Part shown: piece after piece, positions 54,035 through 63,275 of the stretch | Layout of the letters: each line of letters opens with the position of its first letter | How positions within the stretch are numbered: position 1 is the stretch's first letter | Assembly (NCBI RefSeq): GCF_019042735.1 | Contig: NZ_JAHQCR010000070.1 | Coordinates: 52,814-116,813, forward strand | Direction of reading: 5' to 3' | Source: Evansella alkalicola | GTDB taxonomy: Bacteria; Bacillota; Bacilli; Bacillales; Salisediminibacteriaceae | Length of the DNA: 64,000 bases | Made by a program: the position numbers and the translations under genes | The notes under the pieces: model-generated | The model's input: the letters and a program-made list of their open reading frames with translations, nothing else | Database searches by the model: none | Told to the model about the DNA's origin: nothing

Positions 54035-55072
54035 GTGAATTATTATGAAGAGCTAGGGATAAACCGGAATGCAAGTGATGAGGATATCAAAGCTTTATAC
54101 AGAAAATTGGTGAAGGTATATCATCCAGATGTTGGTGGAAATCCTGAAAAATTAAAACGTATAATCATTGCTTATGAAACATTAGGTGATTTAGAAAAGA
54201 GAAAGGGATACGATTATTATTTATCTAATCAGCAGGAGGGGCATCCTGGTCAACAACAAAGTGATTCTAGTGAAGAGACAAGTGATCAATATTCCAATCC
54301 TAGTCAGAGGAATAGTAATCATGGCTGTATTTTTAAGCGAAAGGAACCAGAATTAGATGGAATTACAAGATGGACGAAAAGTCATGAGCGTCTTTGGGAA
54401 AATTTCTGTGACTGGATGGAACAAAGCGCATTTAGGAACAATATTGACTTTCAAAGCGATCCATTATCCTCCTTTTTTCCTGATTTAGATAATCCACTAA
54501 CTCAAAAATTAACTTGGCTTCTTTATTCTAAGAAGGAAGAGCATAGCTTGAATAGTCATCAGTTTTCCTTTGTCGAGGAAGCAGTGACTGAAATGACAGA
54601 AAGGGGGTTAAATGTCGCTTTAGTTATGGAAAAAATGCATCAAGAAAATAAACATAGAACAGTCTCTGAATTTGACGGGATAGTAAGTAAAATAATAGGT
54701 ACCTTAAAACCAATGGAGATTAAAAAGCAAATCTTACCTAGTATTATTAATCACCCTTTTCGTGAAGTAGAAGATATCATGGTTGATTTTCAGGTCGAGT
54801 TAGAGAAGTATTGTTTTGAGAACTGTAAAATAAAAGACAGCATATTTAATGGTGGTTTTTCTAGTGTACTAACGTATGCATTTGATTTCGGTTATCTAAA
54901 AGGTTTGGACTTAATTTATGAAGAAAACCCTAAAAGAAAATCAGAGTTAATTAGTTCAATAAATCTAATTAGAAAGAGCGAGAGGAATAAAGGGTTAATT
55001 AAAAAGGGGGCATTTGGTTTTTCCATTGCCGTTCCTATTTTACTTTTTATTTATGCTTTAAGCAATTTTTAA
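54035..55072 (+). CDS. J-domain protein with C-terminal membrane anchor
   Basis: 345 residues. J domain at 1-63: NYYEELGINRNASDEDIKALYRKLVKVYHPDVGG with the HPD motif that stimulates Hsp70. A low-complexity Gln/Ser linker (65-100) follows, then a ~210-residue helical region with no known family, and a single C-terminal hydrophobic segment (GFSIAVPILLFIYALSNF). Start GTG 54035 follows GGGTGGGGG. It stands alone between repeats; partner unknown. Confidence 0.75.
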   Translation: MNYYEELGINRNASDEDIKALYRKLVKVYHPDVGGNPEKLKRIIIAYETLGDLEKRKGYDYYLSNQQEGHPGQQQSDSSEETSDQYSNPSQRNSNHGCIFKRKEPELDGITRWTKSHERLWENFCDWMEQSAFRNNIDFQSDPLSSFFPDLDNPLTQKLTWLLYSKKEEHSLNSHQFSFVEEAVTEMTERGLNVALVMEKMHQENKHRTVSEFDGIVSKIIGTLKPMEIKKQILPSIINHPFREVEDIMVDFQVELEKYCFENCKIKDSIFNGGFSSVLTYAFDFGYLKGLDLIYEENPKRKSELISSINLIRKSERNKGLIKKGAFGFSIAVPILLFIYALSNF

Positions 55073-55086
55073 AGAAGTATATGAAG

Positions 55087-55382
55087 GTAAGCGCAGGGAC
55101 GGTTCTTGCGTTTACAAAGGACCGAAGGTTCGAATATTAGCTAACGAGAAAATCTATTAAAATCATAATGTCATTTTATGTAAAGTAACCATAGTATGGC
55201 CGGTTCTCTTTATGTAGAAAGATATTTACTTTAAAAATGATAGTCAAATAACATTTTGTCATATATAAGAAACAACTACCTAATGTTAAGTAGGAAACCT
55301 CAAACAGAGCCCTGCAGTCTAGAAGATCACTGACTGCAGGGCTCTATGGATATAACTGCTTTTGTTATAGTTTTCTATAACA
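55087..55382 (+). repeat. Composite two-hairpin repeat, copy B
   Basis: 5' block GCGCAGGGACGGTTCTTGCG then GGACCGAAGGTTCG (55090-55132); 3' stem AGAGCCCTGCAGTC/GACTGCAGGGCTCT (55306-55345); then TTTTGTTATAG with a second small stem TATAG/CTATA. Confidence 0.8.
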
Positions 55383-55398
55383 GGTTCCAACACAGAGT

Positions 55399-55428
55399 TT
55401 GACAAACTTGGACAGTCCCTGGTTGTCT
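55399..55428 (+). repeat. REP-like palindrome copy 5
   Basis: TTGACAAACTTGGACAGTCCCT then GGTTGTCT, a diverged copy just after composite repeat B. Confidence 0.6.
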
Positions 55429-55747
55429 TAATTAACTATGTTGAAGAAAACGAATGATAATTAATTTTAAAGCAGGGATATTATAAAAAATGTCGAAAAA
55501 TTTTATAAATGTAAACAGCTAATATTCCATAAAAAGTTAGAATTACTCTAATTAGTAAATATATTGGGGAATATTACAAAGGCCTATTAGAGTATTACCT
55601 TTATATTAAAGCCCTATTTGTTAAATAAACATCATCTCAAAAGTCTAGTATTATAAAAGACATTTTTCTATCAATCTATGGTTTATTTTTTACATAGGTT
55701 AATGATAGTATAATAGAAATTTAAGGTTTGGAGGACACGGGGATAAA

Positions 55748-58420
55748 ATGAAAACTAAAAAAAATGTGCCTAGTAAGGAATCTTTGTTGTCAGTCTTGTT
55801 AAAAATGATATCTAGCATATTTACTATAATATTAATCAACATTTTAATGATATTAACACGTAAAAAGTTTCATGACATAAACTTATTTACTTTTAAATCA
55901 GATAATGTTGAGTTTGCTTTTTATATATTAATAATTATTCTAATATTCTTATTTAGTTTAGTTGTTGTTATTAGTACACTAAATGCCATAACTTCGAGAG
56001 TGAAACCATTTGTTTTATTTTCTGACTATATAATATTGATAGCTACTTCAAGCATTATTATGAATTATTGGTTAATAGATGGGAACCACAATTTTTGGAA
56101 TGGTAAAATTATGTCCAATCTTTTTGACATTGTCATGATATTTTCTTTTCTAGTTTTTATTTACTTTGTTGGTGGTATCTTAATTAGGTGTTTTAGAAAA
56201 GACTCAGAGGAAAATGGAGAAAATGAACAGTATTTTAATTCGGATTTACCTATTGAAACTGAGGAAGATGATATTCTAAATAGGAAACCTTTTGCTGATA
56301 AAATTTCACATGTGATTGGAAACCAACAAAACGACTCAGTAACAATAGGTATATTTGGTGAGTGGGGGGCTGGGAAGAGTTCGGTTATTAATTTAATAAA
56401 AGGTAGTAGTAATGAAAATATAATGTTTGTAGATTTTAAACCATGGTATTTTGGGAAAACCAATCATGATATTATTTACCACTTTTTTGATCATTTTTTA
56501 AATAAATTAAAAACTGAAAGAGGCTATAACCCCCATTTAGCCTATGTTATAAAAAAATATGCAAATAAATTATCATCAATTAGTCTTGGAGATGGAAGTA
56601 TTGTTGATAATTTTAAAAAAATACTAGATTTGTCTATCCCAAATAACACAGCTACCTTAAAAGAATTAAAAGACGATATCAATAAGATTTTAAGAAAATT
56701 CCCCAAAAGAATAGTTGTGTACATTGATGATATTGACCGGTTAGAGGGATCAGAAATCCGTATGATTTTTAAATTAGTCCGTTTAATTGCAGATTTTCCA
56801 AAAGTAACTTACATTATTGCATTAGATGAAGCAGTTGTAAAAAAGTCACTGTCATCAGTTTATTTTGATAAAGGTAATGATTATGAAGCTGCAAAGAAAT
56901 ATATTCAAAAATTTATTCAGGTTCCAATTTACCTTCCTAAGATAGACCCTAAAACGTTACATGAACTTTGTTGGAAGTACTTAAAAAATATTCTAGAGCA
57001 TAATAGAGTATCCGAAAATTTTGATGAACGTCTTATTTCTGTTTTAATTAATTTAAAATTCTCACCAAGAAATATAGTTACTTATATGAATTTAATTAAA
57101 TTCTATCTACCAATACTTAGAGATGAAGTAAACTCAAGAGATTTGATGTATTTGCTAGTTTTAAAAGTAAGCTCACCAGAACTATATCATTTAATATATG
57201 AACGTAAAAGAATTTTATTAGATGAATCTTACAGTGAAGGTATAGCTAGTTTTAAGGAGATGGAAAATATAAACGATTACAAAGAGATACTGGAAATTTT
57301 ATTCCCATATAGTCCAAAAATTTTTCAAGAACAGTTGTCAAGATATAGTGATACTCAAAGAACTAAATGGACTAGTGAAAAAAGAATTTGTTCAGATAAA
57401 TTTTTTGAACAGTATTACATGTATGGAACTCCGAAGAAATTTATCTCCCAAAATGAATTAAGTGAACTAATTGCTATTTTTAATAATAACCCAATAAAAG
57501 AAAGTAAGAGAAAGTACTTGTATTATGTAGATATGTATACTATTCATGAAGTAAACAATAAACTTGAACATAGACTAAGAGAAATAGAAAGTAAAGTCTT
57601 CCTTATAAAATTGCTCTTTGATGTTTTTAATGAGCGATATAATATTGAGGATGATAGAGAATATACTAATAGTATTATGTCATTAGCAAAATTGATAGCT
57701 AGGGAAATTTATTCAAACATGAGTTACAATATCACGTATAAGGATTTTCCAAATATTATATTTGTGTTAGGTATTTATAAATATTTGGGGCCATTATTAA
57801 ATGAAGCTTCGGAAAATCAATTAAAACAAGCAGTAATTGACGGATATAGAGATAATACAGCTAAAGTCTTTAGTAAAAGTTATAAAAAATTCGATGCTAA
57901 GTTAATATGGGATAACTGTATATTATTCTTAGAAACAGATGAAATAAAGAGTTTTGTTGGGAATTGGCTAAAAGATGATAAAGATGATGCTATTTTAGAG
58001 GAATTTTTAAGTTTTAGCTTCTATCATAAAAGTTTATTGAAAGATTTAGACCTTTTAATAATGAAATTTATCTCGATATCTCGATATTTTAATGCTGACT
58101 ATTTAAAGGATATTTTTAAAAGGAAAGGTCCTAAGGGCACACAAGATATTAAATTTAACTTATCAGATAATGCTGTTGAAAGTGTTCAATTGTTTTTATT
58201 GGCCAAAAATATTTTATACAAGTATATTTATAATCAATTAAAAGAAATATATGAACTTAATCAAGGGGAATATAATACAATCACTTTAAAAAGTTATATT
58301 AATGAGGGTATAAGATTAATTTCGGAGTACGGATCGAAAAAAGAAAAGGAAGAGATTATAGCTTTAGAAAAACTTATACAGGATTACAATAAGATTATAA
58401 TAGAACTACAACAAAAATAA
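55748..58420 (+). CDS. KAP family P-loop NTPase, membrane-anchored
   Basis: 890 residues. The N-terminal ~150 contain four hydrophobic segments (SIFTIILINILMILT, FAFYILIIILIFLFSLVVVIST, YIILIATSSIIMNYWLI, IVMIFSFLVFIYFVGGIL). The KAP NTPase domain follows: Walker A GIFGEWGAGKSSV near 202-214 and Walker B RIVVYIDDIDRLEG near 320-333, then IALDEAVV. The ~450-residue C terminus is helical. KAP ATPases with membrane hairpins occur in phage-exclusion and conflict settings. A TATAAT at 55709-55714 is the likely -10. Confidence 0.88.
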   Translation: MKTKKNVPSKESLLSVLLKMISSIFTIILINILMILTRKKFHDINLFTFKSDNVEFAFYILIIILIFLFSLVVVISTLNAITSRVKPFVLFSDYIILIATSSIIMNYWLIDGNHNFWNGKIMSNLFDIVMIFSFLVFIYFVGGILIRCFRKDSEENGENEQYFNSDLPIETEEDDILNRKPFADKISHVIGNQQNDSVTIGIFGEWGAGKSSVINLIKGSSNENIMFVDFKPWYFGKTNHDIIYHFFDHFLNKLKTERGYNPHLAYVIKKYANKLSSISLGDGSIVDNFKKILDLSIPNNTATLKELKDDINKILRKFPKRIVVYIDDIDRLEGSEIRMIFKLVRLIADFPKVTYIIALDEAVVKKSLSSVYFDKGNDYEAAKKYIQKFIQVPIYLPKIDPKTLHELCWKYLKNILEHNRVSENFDERLISVLINLKFSPRNIVTYMNLIKFYLPILRDEVNSRDLMYLLVLKVSSPELYHLIYERKRILLDESYSEGIASFKEMENINDYKEILEILFPYSPKIFQEQLSRYSDTQRTKWTSEKRICSDKFFEQYYMYGTPKKFISQNELSELIAIFNNNPIKESKRKYLYYVDMYTIHEVNNKLEHRLREIESKVFLIKLLFDVFNERYNIEDDREYTNSIMSLAKLIAREIYSNMSYNITYKDFPNIIFVLGIYKYLGPLLNEASENQLKQAVIDGYRDNTAKVFSKSYKKFDAKLIWDNCILFLETDEIKSFVGNWLKDDKDDAILEEFLSFSFYHKSLLKDLDLLIMKFISISRYFNADYLKDIFKRKGPKGTQDIKFNLSDNAVESVQLFLLAKNILYKYIYNQLKEIYELNQGEYNTITLKSYINEGIRLISEYGSKKEKEEIIALEKLIQDYNKIIIELQQK

Positions 58421-58510
58421 CATTAATACATATCTGGTCCCTAGGGTGTTAAAATTCAGAAGAAAAAAATGAAGTAAAAGATGTTGAGATAGTGTCTATT
58501 AATGCATGTC

Positions 58511-58606
58511 AAGGCAGGGACGTGAGTATATATAATTCCCTAATATGAAGTAGTAAACTATAAACAAAGCCCTACAGTCTAGAAGATCACTAGACTGCTG
58601 GGCTCT
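58511..58606 (+). repeat. Composite repeat, partial copy C
   Basis: GGCAGGGACG remnant at 58512, then a stem AGCCCTACAGTCTAG/CTAGACTGCTGGGCT (58568-58603) with paired-arm changes and one mismatch. The middle is much shorter than in copies A and B. Confidence 0.65.
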
Positions 58607-58662
58607 CGTATTATAATATGAAAACCTTTAATTCTATTTGAAAATTTATGAAAACAGTAAAC

Positions 58663-59148
58663 TTATTTCGTTGGCTTTGAAAATAGCATAATGCATCGGG
58701 CGGTGCGGGAGAGCTGTTTATTCATGACAGCAACGGAAACGTCTAGTGATATTTGTATTCCGTCAGTCATATTAGCAATGCATTTGCCATGTCGGCTTTC
58801 GTCTACTGTGAAGTTCTGGACATGGTGATAGAAAAGCCAAGTACAGTTGAAGCTTTTTGGTGATTTCGTTGGAATGGCATAAATTTCTTCCTTGGTACAA
58901 ATTGCAATAGGGACTTTCCTTTTTGCATCTGTTTCGTGAACTGCTGCAGTACGACGACCTATGTAACTCGAACCTCCAGGTAAACAGGAACCCTCAATAA
59001 TGGCAAAACAAGGCTTCTTCACATAAAACATGTTCTCGCCTTCAAAAACAATTGTACAATAATCAGGATGTGAAGCAGGTACTAACGCTTTTGTGCTTTT
59101 GTTAATTAAATAGTTTTCTAGAATGATAACCTTTTTCGACTTTTTCAA
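58663..59148 (-). CDS. comK: Competence transcription factor ComK
   Basis: Master regulator of natural competence; binds K-boxes as tetramers. FYVKKPCFAIIEGSCLPGGSSYIGRR is the ComK core (SC-x3-GSSY-x-GR), followed by CTKEEIYAIPTKSP, CTWLFYHHV and the RTARCIMLF end. The TTG at 59148 is chosen because AGGAGT lies 9 bases upstream and it gives MKKSKKVIILENYLINKST; an upstream ATG at 59235 has no ribosome site. About 161 residues, somewhat shorter than the Bacillus subtilis protein, lacking its last C-terminal segment. Confidence 0.88.
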   Translation of the reverse strand: MKKSKKVIILENYLINKSTKALVPASHPDYCTIVFEGENMFYVKKPCFAIIEGSCLPGGSSYIGRRTAAVHETDAKRKVPIAICTKEEIYAIPTKSPKSFNCTWLFYHHVQNFTVDESRHGKCIANMTDGIQISLDVSVAVMNKQLSRTARCIMLFSKPTK

Positions 59149-59414
59149 ATAAAGCACACTCCTATTCCTATTGATATTATATTGTACTTGGAAAATTGCT
59201 GGGACTGTTAGTGGAAGTAGGTAGGTATTTTCCAATTAGCAACCATGATAAGTGCTTTTTTATAACAAATATGTATTATTCTGGTTTGATGAGCATAAAT
59301 AGATCCCTTCCAAAAGCTGAAGGGCGTGATTGAAGAGAATAGTAATTCTCTGAAAGAAAGTATGCTCACCATTTCACTTAATTATATATGAAAAGAGTGA
59401 ATCCGTCTATAGTC

Positions 59415-59687
59415 CTAGTTATCATTTTTTTCCTTGGAATATAAATATTTTATTGCGTCTTCTAATATATAAGAGGGGTTCGTCAATCCTAACCCTTTCC
59501 CCAATTTAAAGAGAGTAGATGTTTTAATGTCCGTCTCGCCTTTTTCAATTCTACTAATAGACTTCTCATTAAGGCCAGCATCTTCGGCAACCTTTTCATG
59601 TGTTAAGCCCTTTTCAATGCGAATATCACGGACCTTCATGCCGATAAACTGTCTCATTTCCTTTGAATCAAAACGCTGTTCTGACAA
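59415..59687 (-). CDS. Xre-family helix-turn-helix regulator
   Basis: 90-residue Cro/C1-type repressor: MKVRDIRIEKGLTHEKVAEDAGLNEKSISRIEKGETDIKTSTLFKLGKGL is a standard HTH. The C-terminal ~20 residues may mediate dimerisation. Start TTG 59687 follows AAAGGAG. It stands alone near comK; its target is not evident. Confidence 0.85.
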   Translation of the reverse strand: MSEQRFDSKEMRQFIGMKVRDIRIEKGLTHEKVAEDAGLNEKSISRIEKGETDIKTSTLFKLGKGLGLTNPSYILEDAIKYLYSKEKNDN

Positions 59688-60280
59688 TGGAACTGCTCCT
59701 TTTTCTTTTAATTATGGAGCCGAATGAAAGAAGTTTACACAGCGTGAATGTCTGGTTATGGAAATATATGGTTTACCTTGGATAATTATTTTTATTTGTG
59801 AAAAATGTGGTGGGTTTGTATAAAAAAATAGGGTGGATTTGTGAAATATGAGGTGGGATCTGTGTTTGGTGGGGAGGAAATTGCTACTAAGTGAAAGGGG
59901 GAACTTGGTTTTCACTGAAAGGTTTAAAAAGGTTTTGTGGGCCCTATGAGGAGTGTTGCTTAAGATCCTATTACTCTCTTTAACATGGAGGGGGAACAGG
60001 AGGATCTCTGTATTTCAAGGACACACCCCACTCGACTTCGTAAAAAACTAGTTTCTCTGTTTTCCAAATAAAGCAGTTATCTTATCAACATGAAAAAATA
60101 ATTTAAATTGTATAGATACAGCGAGTTTCTTCTATAGAAACGTGCTGTTTCTTTTACGAAAACTACTCGTTTTCGCTAGGGAAACGTCTTTTAATGTCAT
60201 TCGTCACGTTCCAGGAAAAGTCATACACTTACCTTACCGCGGAATGAGCGGAAGCGCGCTTCCAAGTGGGAGAGGTTCCC
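59688..60280. other. 593-base gap, no gene seen
   Basis: No convincing gene on either strand. It has several short AT-rich stems and repeated GTGG-rich strings near 59800-59870, without recognisable structure. Confidence 0.5.
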
Positions 60281-60820
60281 TTGGATAAGAAATTTGTTAA
60301 GGAATTGGATAGAGATGAGCGATTTGAGGATTACTATCAGCAGATGATGCCGATGGTGTATTCCCTCATCAAAAAATGGAATTTACGTATTGATCGGGAC
60401 GAGTTCGAGCAAATTGGTCGGATTGCCATTTATGAGGCGTGGTTACGGTACGACTCTTGTATCGGTGATTTTGCTCCGTTTGCCTACAGTTATGTAAGTG
60501 GCAGAATAAAGGAGGCTCTCCGGGAGAATGATTTGTTCGGCAGGCATCATGTTGTCTATGATCCTGTTATTCTCACAGGCTTGTCACCTCTGGCGCGGAA
60601 TGAGGAGCAGCGTATTATCTTAAGGCTCTGGATTGGGCAATCGAGGTTAACGGACGAGGAGAAGGAGTATGTCATCGGGGAGTTCATTCATGGCTACAGT
60701 GTGAAGGATTATGCTGAGCGGCATGGCTACCATCTAAATCAAGTAAAGCATTTGCGCGAATCGGCAATCAAGAAGCTGCGCCAGGCAAATGGCTACCGCT
60801 CAGACATGCTCAAATGGTGA
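60281..60820 (+). CDS. Sigma-70 family RNA polymerase sigma factor
   Basis: About 179 residues from TTG 60281 (GGGAGAGG upstream; an in-frame GTG at 60266 overlaps that site). Region 2: YYQQMMPMVYSLIKKWNLRIDRDEFEQIGRIAIYEAWLRYDSCIGDFAPFAYSYVSGRIKEAL. Region 4: RLTDEEKEYVIGEFIHGYSVKDYAERHGYHLNQVKHLRESAIKKLR. No anti-sigma gene lies beside it. Its nearness to comK suggests a link to competence or stress, but this is only context. Confidence 0.87.
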   Translation: MDKKFVKELDRDERFEDYYQQMMPMVYSLIKKWNLRIDRDEFEQIGRIAIYEAWLRYDSCIGDFAPFAYSYVSGRIKEALRENDLFGRHHVVYDPVILTGLSPLARNEEQRIILRLWIGQSRLTDEEKEYVIGEFIHGYSVKDYAERHGYHLNQVKHLRESAIKKLRQANGYRSDMLKW

Positions 60821-60860
60821 ACGTGGGACAGAGGGACAGGTTCATCGTCCCAGGGTGTTG

Positions 60861-61136
60861 AACGCAGGGACGGTTCTTGCGTTTACGAAGGACCGAAGGT
60901 TCGTTCAAGTGTTAACCAAGCAAGCTCTTTTAATAGCATGTCTTATCTCATATATTGAAATGCAATCATATTATGAACGATTCCCATTTAACTATATAGG
61001 ACTCTACTTTCATCATTTTCAAACAATATTTTGTACATGATAAGTATCAACACTCAATAAACTAGTAGACCCCAGCCCCCTGCAGTCTAGAAGATCGCTA
61101 GACTGCAGGGGGCGGCTATTAAATACTTTTGTTATA
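60861..61136 (+). repeat. Composite two-hairpin repeat, copy D
   Basis: 5' block AACGCAGGGACGGTTCTTGC then GGACCGAAGGTTCGTT (60861-60905); 3' stem CCCCCTGCAGTCTAG/CTAGACTGCAGGGGG (61076-61112), then CTTTTGTTATAG. Confidence 0.8.
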
Positions 61137-61140
61137 GGGA

Positions 61141-61167
61141 AGTCAACAGGGACAGTCCCAGTTTTCC
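61141..61167 (+). repeat. REP-like palindrome copy 6
   Basis: AGTCAACAGGGACAGTCCCA then GTTTTCC, five bases after composite repeat D. Confidence 0.75.
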
Positions 61168-61192
61168 CAACTTCCCTGGCGCTAGTACATGG

Positions 61193-61522
61193 TTAGTTCG
61201 GTAGCATTGTAAATATATTGAATACGATAGCAATCACAAACCAGACTAACCCCAATGCAACCCATTTTAATGCTTTTATCCCAGCAGCATAAAAAGTTAA
61301 TTTTTCTACAAATGCATAATAGAAGGCATTTCCTAACACAAGCATAAAGAACACTGAAAAGAAAATGACGTTTCCAATTATAGCTTCCACAAGTCCAGGG
61401 GTATCTAAGGGCCGGGGTCCATCTTCAGAAGAAAGAGTAACCAGAGGGGCAGCTAAAGCACCAATGATGCCACCAATTAAATAAAATTTTTTTCTAGCTT
61501 TAAAATTAAAAGTTTTCTTCAT
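61193..61522 (-). CDS. Small membrane protein, unknown
   Basis: 109 residues with three hydrophobic segments: FYLIGGIIGALAAPLVTL, AIIGNVIFFSVFFMLVLGNAFYYAF and WVALGLVWFVIAIVFNIFTML. A basic N terminus (MKKTFNFKARKK) and GGAG upstream on the minus strand support the start. No family recognised. Framed by REP-like copies on both sides. Confidence 0.65.
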   Translation of the reverse strand: MKKTFNFKARKKFYLIGGIIGALAAPLVTLSSEDGPRPLDTPGLVEAIIGNVIFFSVFFMLVLGNAFYYAFVEKLTFYAAGIKALKWVALGLVWFVIAIVFNIFTMLPN

Positions 61523-61561
61523 TATGTTGTAACTCCCTTAGATTAATAAGCTTTAATCCTG

Positions 61562-61588
61562 AGTCAACAGGGACAGTCCCTGTCTTCT
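61562..61588 (+). repeat. REP-like palindrome copy 7
   Basis: AGTCAACAGGGACAGTCCCT then GTCTTCT, between two small membrane protein genes. Confidence 0.78.
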
Positions 61589-61606
61589 ACTCGTCTTCCA
61601 AATATG

Positions 61607-62008
61607 CTACTCTTGTCTTTTCGCATCGATAATAACTTTCGATCGGGGTAAATATTTAATTTCATAGTATTCCCCAACTCTTAAACGAAAGGTACGATAA
61701 TAATTTTCGAAATTCCCTTTGTCAGTTCTAATGGTAATTTTAACTATACTAGAAGGGGAGGGGACGTGCCAATCTTCGACGTAGACTATGGCAACCTCTT
61801 CCTCATTTCCGATAACATCTAGTGTGATAGGCAGTATCATATATGCACCTATCCCAAACATGGTAAAACCGAGTAGGAGTTCCAGCCAACGTTTTCTAGC
61901 TGAACCCCAAGCTATCTCCTTTAATCCAAACAGCCAAGAACCCCCATAATAGAGAGAGAGTCCAGCAAAAACTAGTAATGTTAACAAAACTTTTATTGAA
62001 ATGGGCAT
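61607..62008 (-). CDS. Membrane protein with small extracellular beta domain, unknown
   Basis: 133 residues. Two N-terminal hydrophobic segments (VLLTLLVFAGLSLYYGGSWLFGL and LELLLGFTMFGIGAYMILPI) are followed by a beta-rich soluble part (VAIVYVEDWHVPSPSSIVKITIRTDKGNFENYYRTFRLRVGEYYEIKYLPRSKVIIDAK). The pattern of a short soluble domain ending in YLPRSKVI recalls DUF3592-like proteins, but I am not sure. AAGGAAAAGGTG upstream on the minus strand. Confidence 0.65.
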   Translation of the reverse strand: MPISIKVLLTLLVFAGLSLYYGGSWLFGLKEIAWGSARKRWLELLLGFTMFGIGAYMILPITLDVIGNEEEVAIVYVEDWHVPSPSSIVKITIRTDKGNFENYYRTFRLRVGEYYEIKYLPRSKVIIDAKRQE

Positions 62009-62048
62009 TTATTACTCGCACCTTTTCCTTATTATTTTTGTTTTCATA

Positions 62049-62074
62049 GTCAGAAGGGACAGTCCCTGTTTGCC
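62049..62074 (+). repeat. REP-like palindrome copy 8
   Basis: AGTCAGAAGGGACAGTCCCT then GTTTGCC, just after the broken GIY-YIG gene. Confidence 0.78.
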
Positions 62075-62084
62075 TCTGTTTGTC

Positions 62085-62585
62085 CTAACTTAATCGATAT
62101 TGAACGTATTCAAAACTATCTAATCTGCTTGTCCACCTTAATCCTGAAATCTCAGGTTGTAAATCTCTATGATGTCCCCAATTAAGGATATGGATATCCT
62201 GTAACTCGGCATCTGGAAGTGACAGGATGCTTCTAGAATTATAAGCAGGTTTATGTGAGTATATTAGTAATCATTCAGCCAAATCAATTTCCTTTGACCA
62301 CTGTTCTTCTGAGGGGATCACTGGACCATGCAATCTACCAATATATATCTTTGTATTATTAGAATCATTGGTGTTCAGCCAATCTTCTTGAGAGATTCTT
62401 TTACCAAGTGTTTGATAATCGGCTTTGCCAATATACAATAATACATCGCTTCCATATGTAGGGTGCTTACCATAGATTTGATAAACACCATTATCATATT
62501 CCTCGTTAGTTAGAGATACTAAGTCTATTAAATGATAAGGTCCCTCCCATTCGATTTGAATAAGGTGTGTTTTGCTAATGGTCAC
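62085..62585 (-). pseudogene. GIY-YIG-like domain protein with in-frame TGA
   Basis: Minus-strand frame of 166 codons from a GTG at 62585 (GGGAGGG upstream). It reads GVYQIYGKHPTYGSDVLLYIGKADYQTLGKRIS, a GIY-YIG-like nuclease core, then KEIDLAE, a TGA at 62271-62273, and continues in the same frame as LLIYSHKPAYNSRSILSLPDAELQDIHILNWGHHRDL...FEYVQYRLS to TAG at 62085. A single CGA-to-TGA change would explain the break. The first 104 residues alone may still be made. Confidence 0.75.
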
Positions 62586-62661
62586 CTAAAACCCTCCCTC
62601 ATTATAAATAACTTTTATATAGAATCATTTCAACCATATTATCCCAGAGGAAACCGTGGAA

Positions 62662-62864
62662 GTAAACGCAGGGACGGTTCTTGCGTTTACAAAGGAACCG
62701 AAGGAAGTTTAATAGTTAACTAGAATAGTCATTTAGATCACCAAGTCTACCCTAATATATTTAAGGAAATCTCAAGAGGCCTGCAGTCTAGAAGACCACT
62801 AGACTGCAGGCCTCTGGGTTAAATTTTTTTGGTTCTTGTGTTTAATAAAGGACCGAAGGTTCGT
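62662..62864 (+). repeat. Composite two-hairpin repeat, copy E
   Basis: 5' block GTAAACGCA...TGCGTTTAC (62662-62690) then a disrupted GGAACCGAAGG; 3' stem AGAGGCCTGCAGTCTAG/CTAGACTGCAGGCCTCT (62775-62815). A second partial 5' block (GGTTCTTGTGTTTAATAAAGG then ACCGAAGGTTCG, 62831-62863) follows, as if two copies abut. The stem flanks differ from the other copies but stay paired. Confidence 0.78.
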
Positions 62865-63275
62865 AATATGTATGATTTAGCTGTTCCACTTCTGCTTAGT
62901 GTTGTTTGAAACGGAAACACTCTCATATGGAACACGGGGGGAGAATTATCGGCTAACCTTCTAAAAGAAGGTCACCCCCTTTCACTAAATGGAGAACCAA
63001 GGTCCATGTTTTTCCAAAGCATGGTTTTCGGTCCTAAAAAATGTAGGTACAAACTATATATTCGTTAGTGAAACATTGATTCAATGATTGTCCCTACTTG
63101 CCTAGAAACGCCTCCTGCACCTAAAGTACGTTCATCTTAAACTTTCTACTAAAAAAATAGTAAAAAACTACTAGTGGTAATTAGTACCAAATTACGCTGT
63201 TTTTTCCTCCAAGAAATCTTATCATGAATAAAATGGAAAATATTGATAGCTTTGTGATCGGAAGGAGGGCATGGT
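62865..63275 (+). other. Gap upstream of LXG gene with hairpins
   Basis: No gene seen. A perfect stem ACCTTCT/AGAAGGT (62956-62972) and a stem CCATG/CATGG near 63010-63026 are present. AT-rich sequence near 63150-63240 probably carries the promoter of the next gene. Confidence 0.45.

Noticed and set aside
51294..62864. Regularly recurring hairpin repeats as a CRISPR array
   Set aside because: Copies are kilobases apart, imperfect and separated by genes; no cas genes and no short unique spacers.
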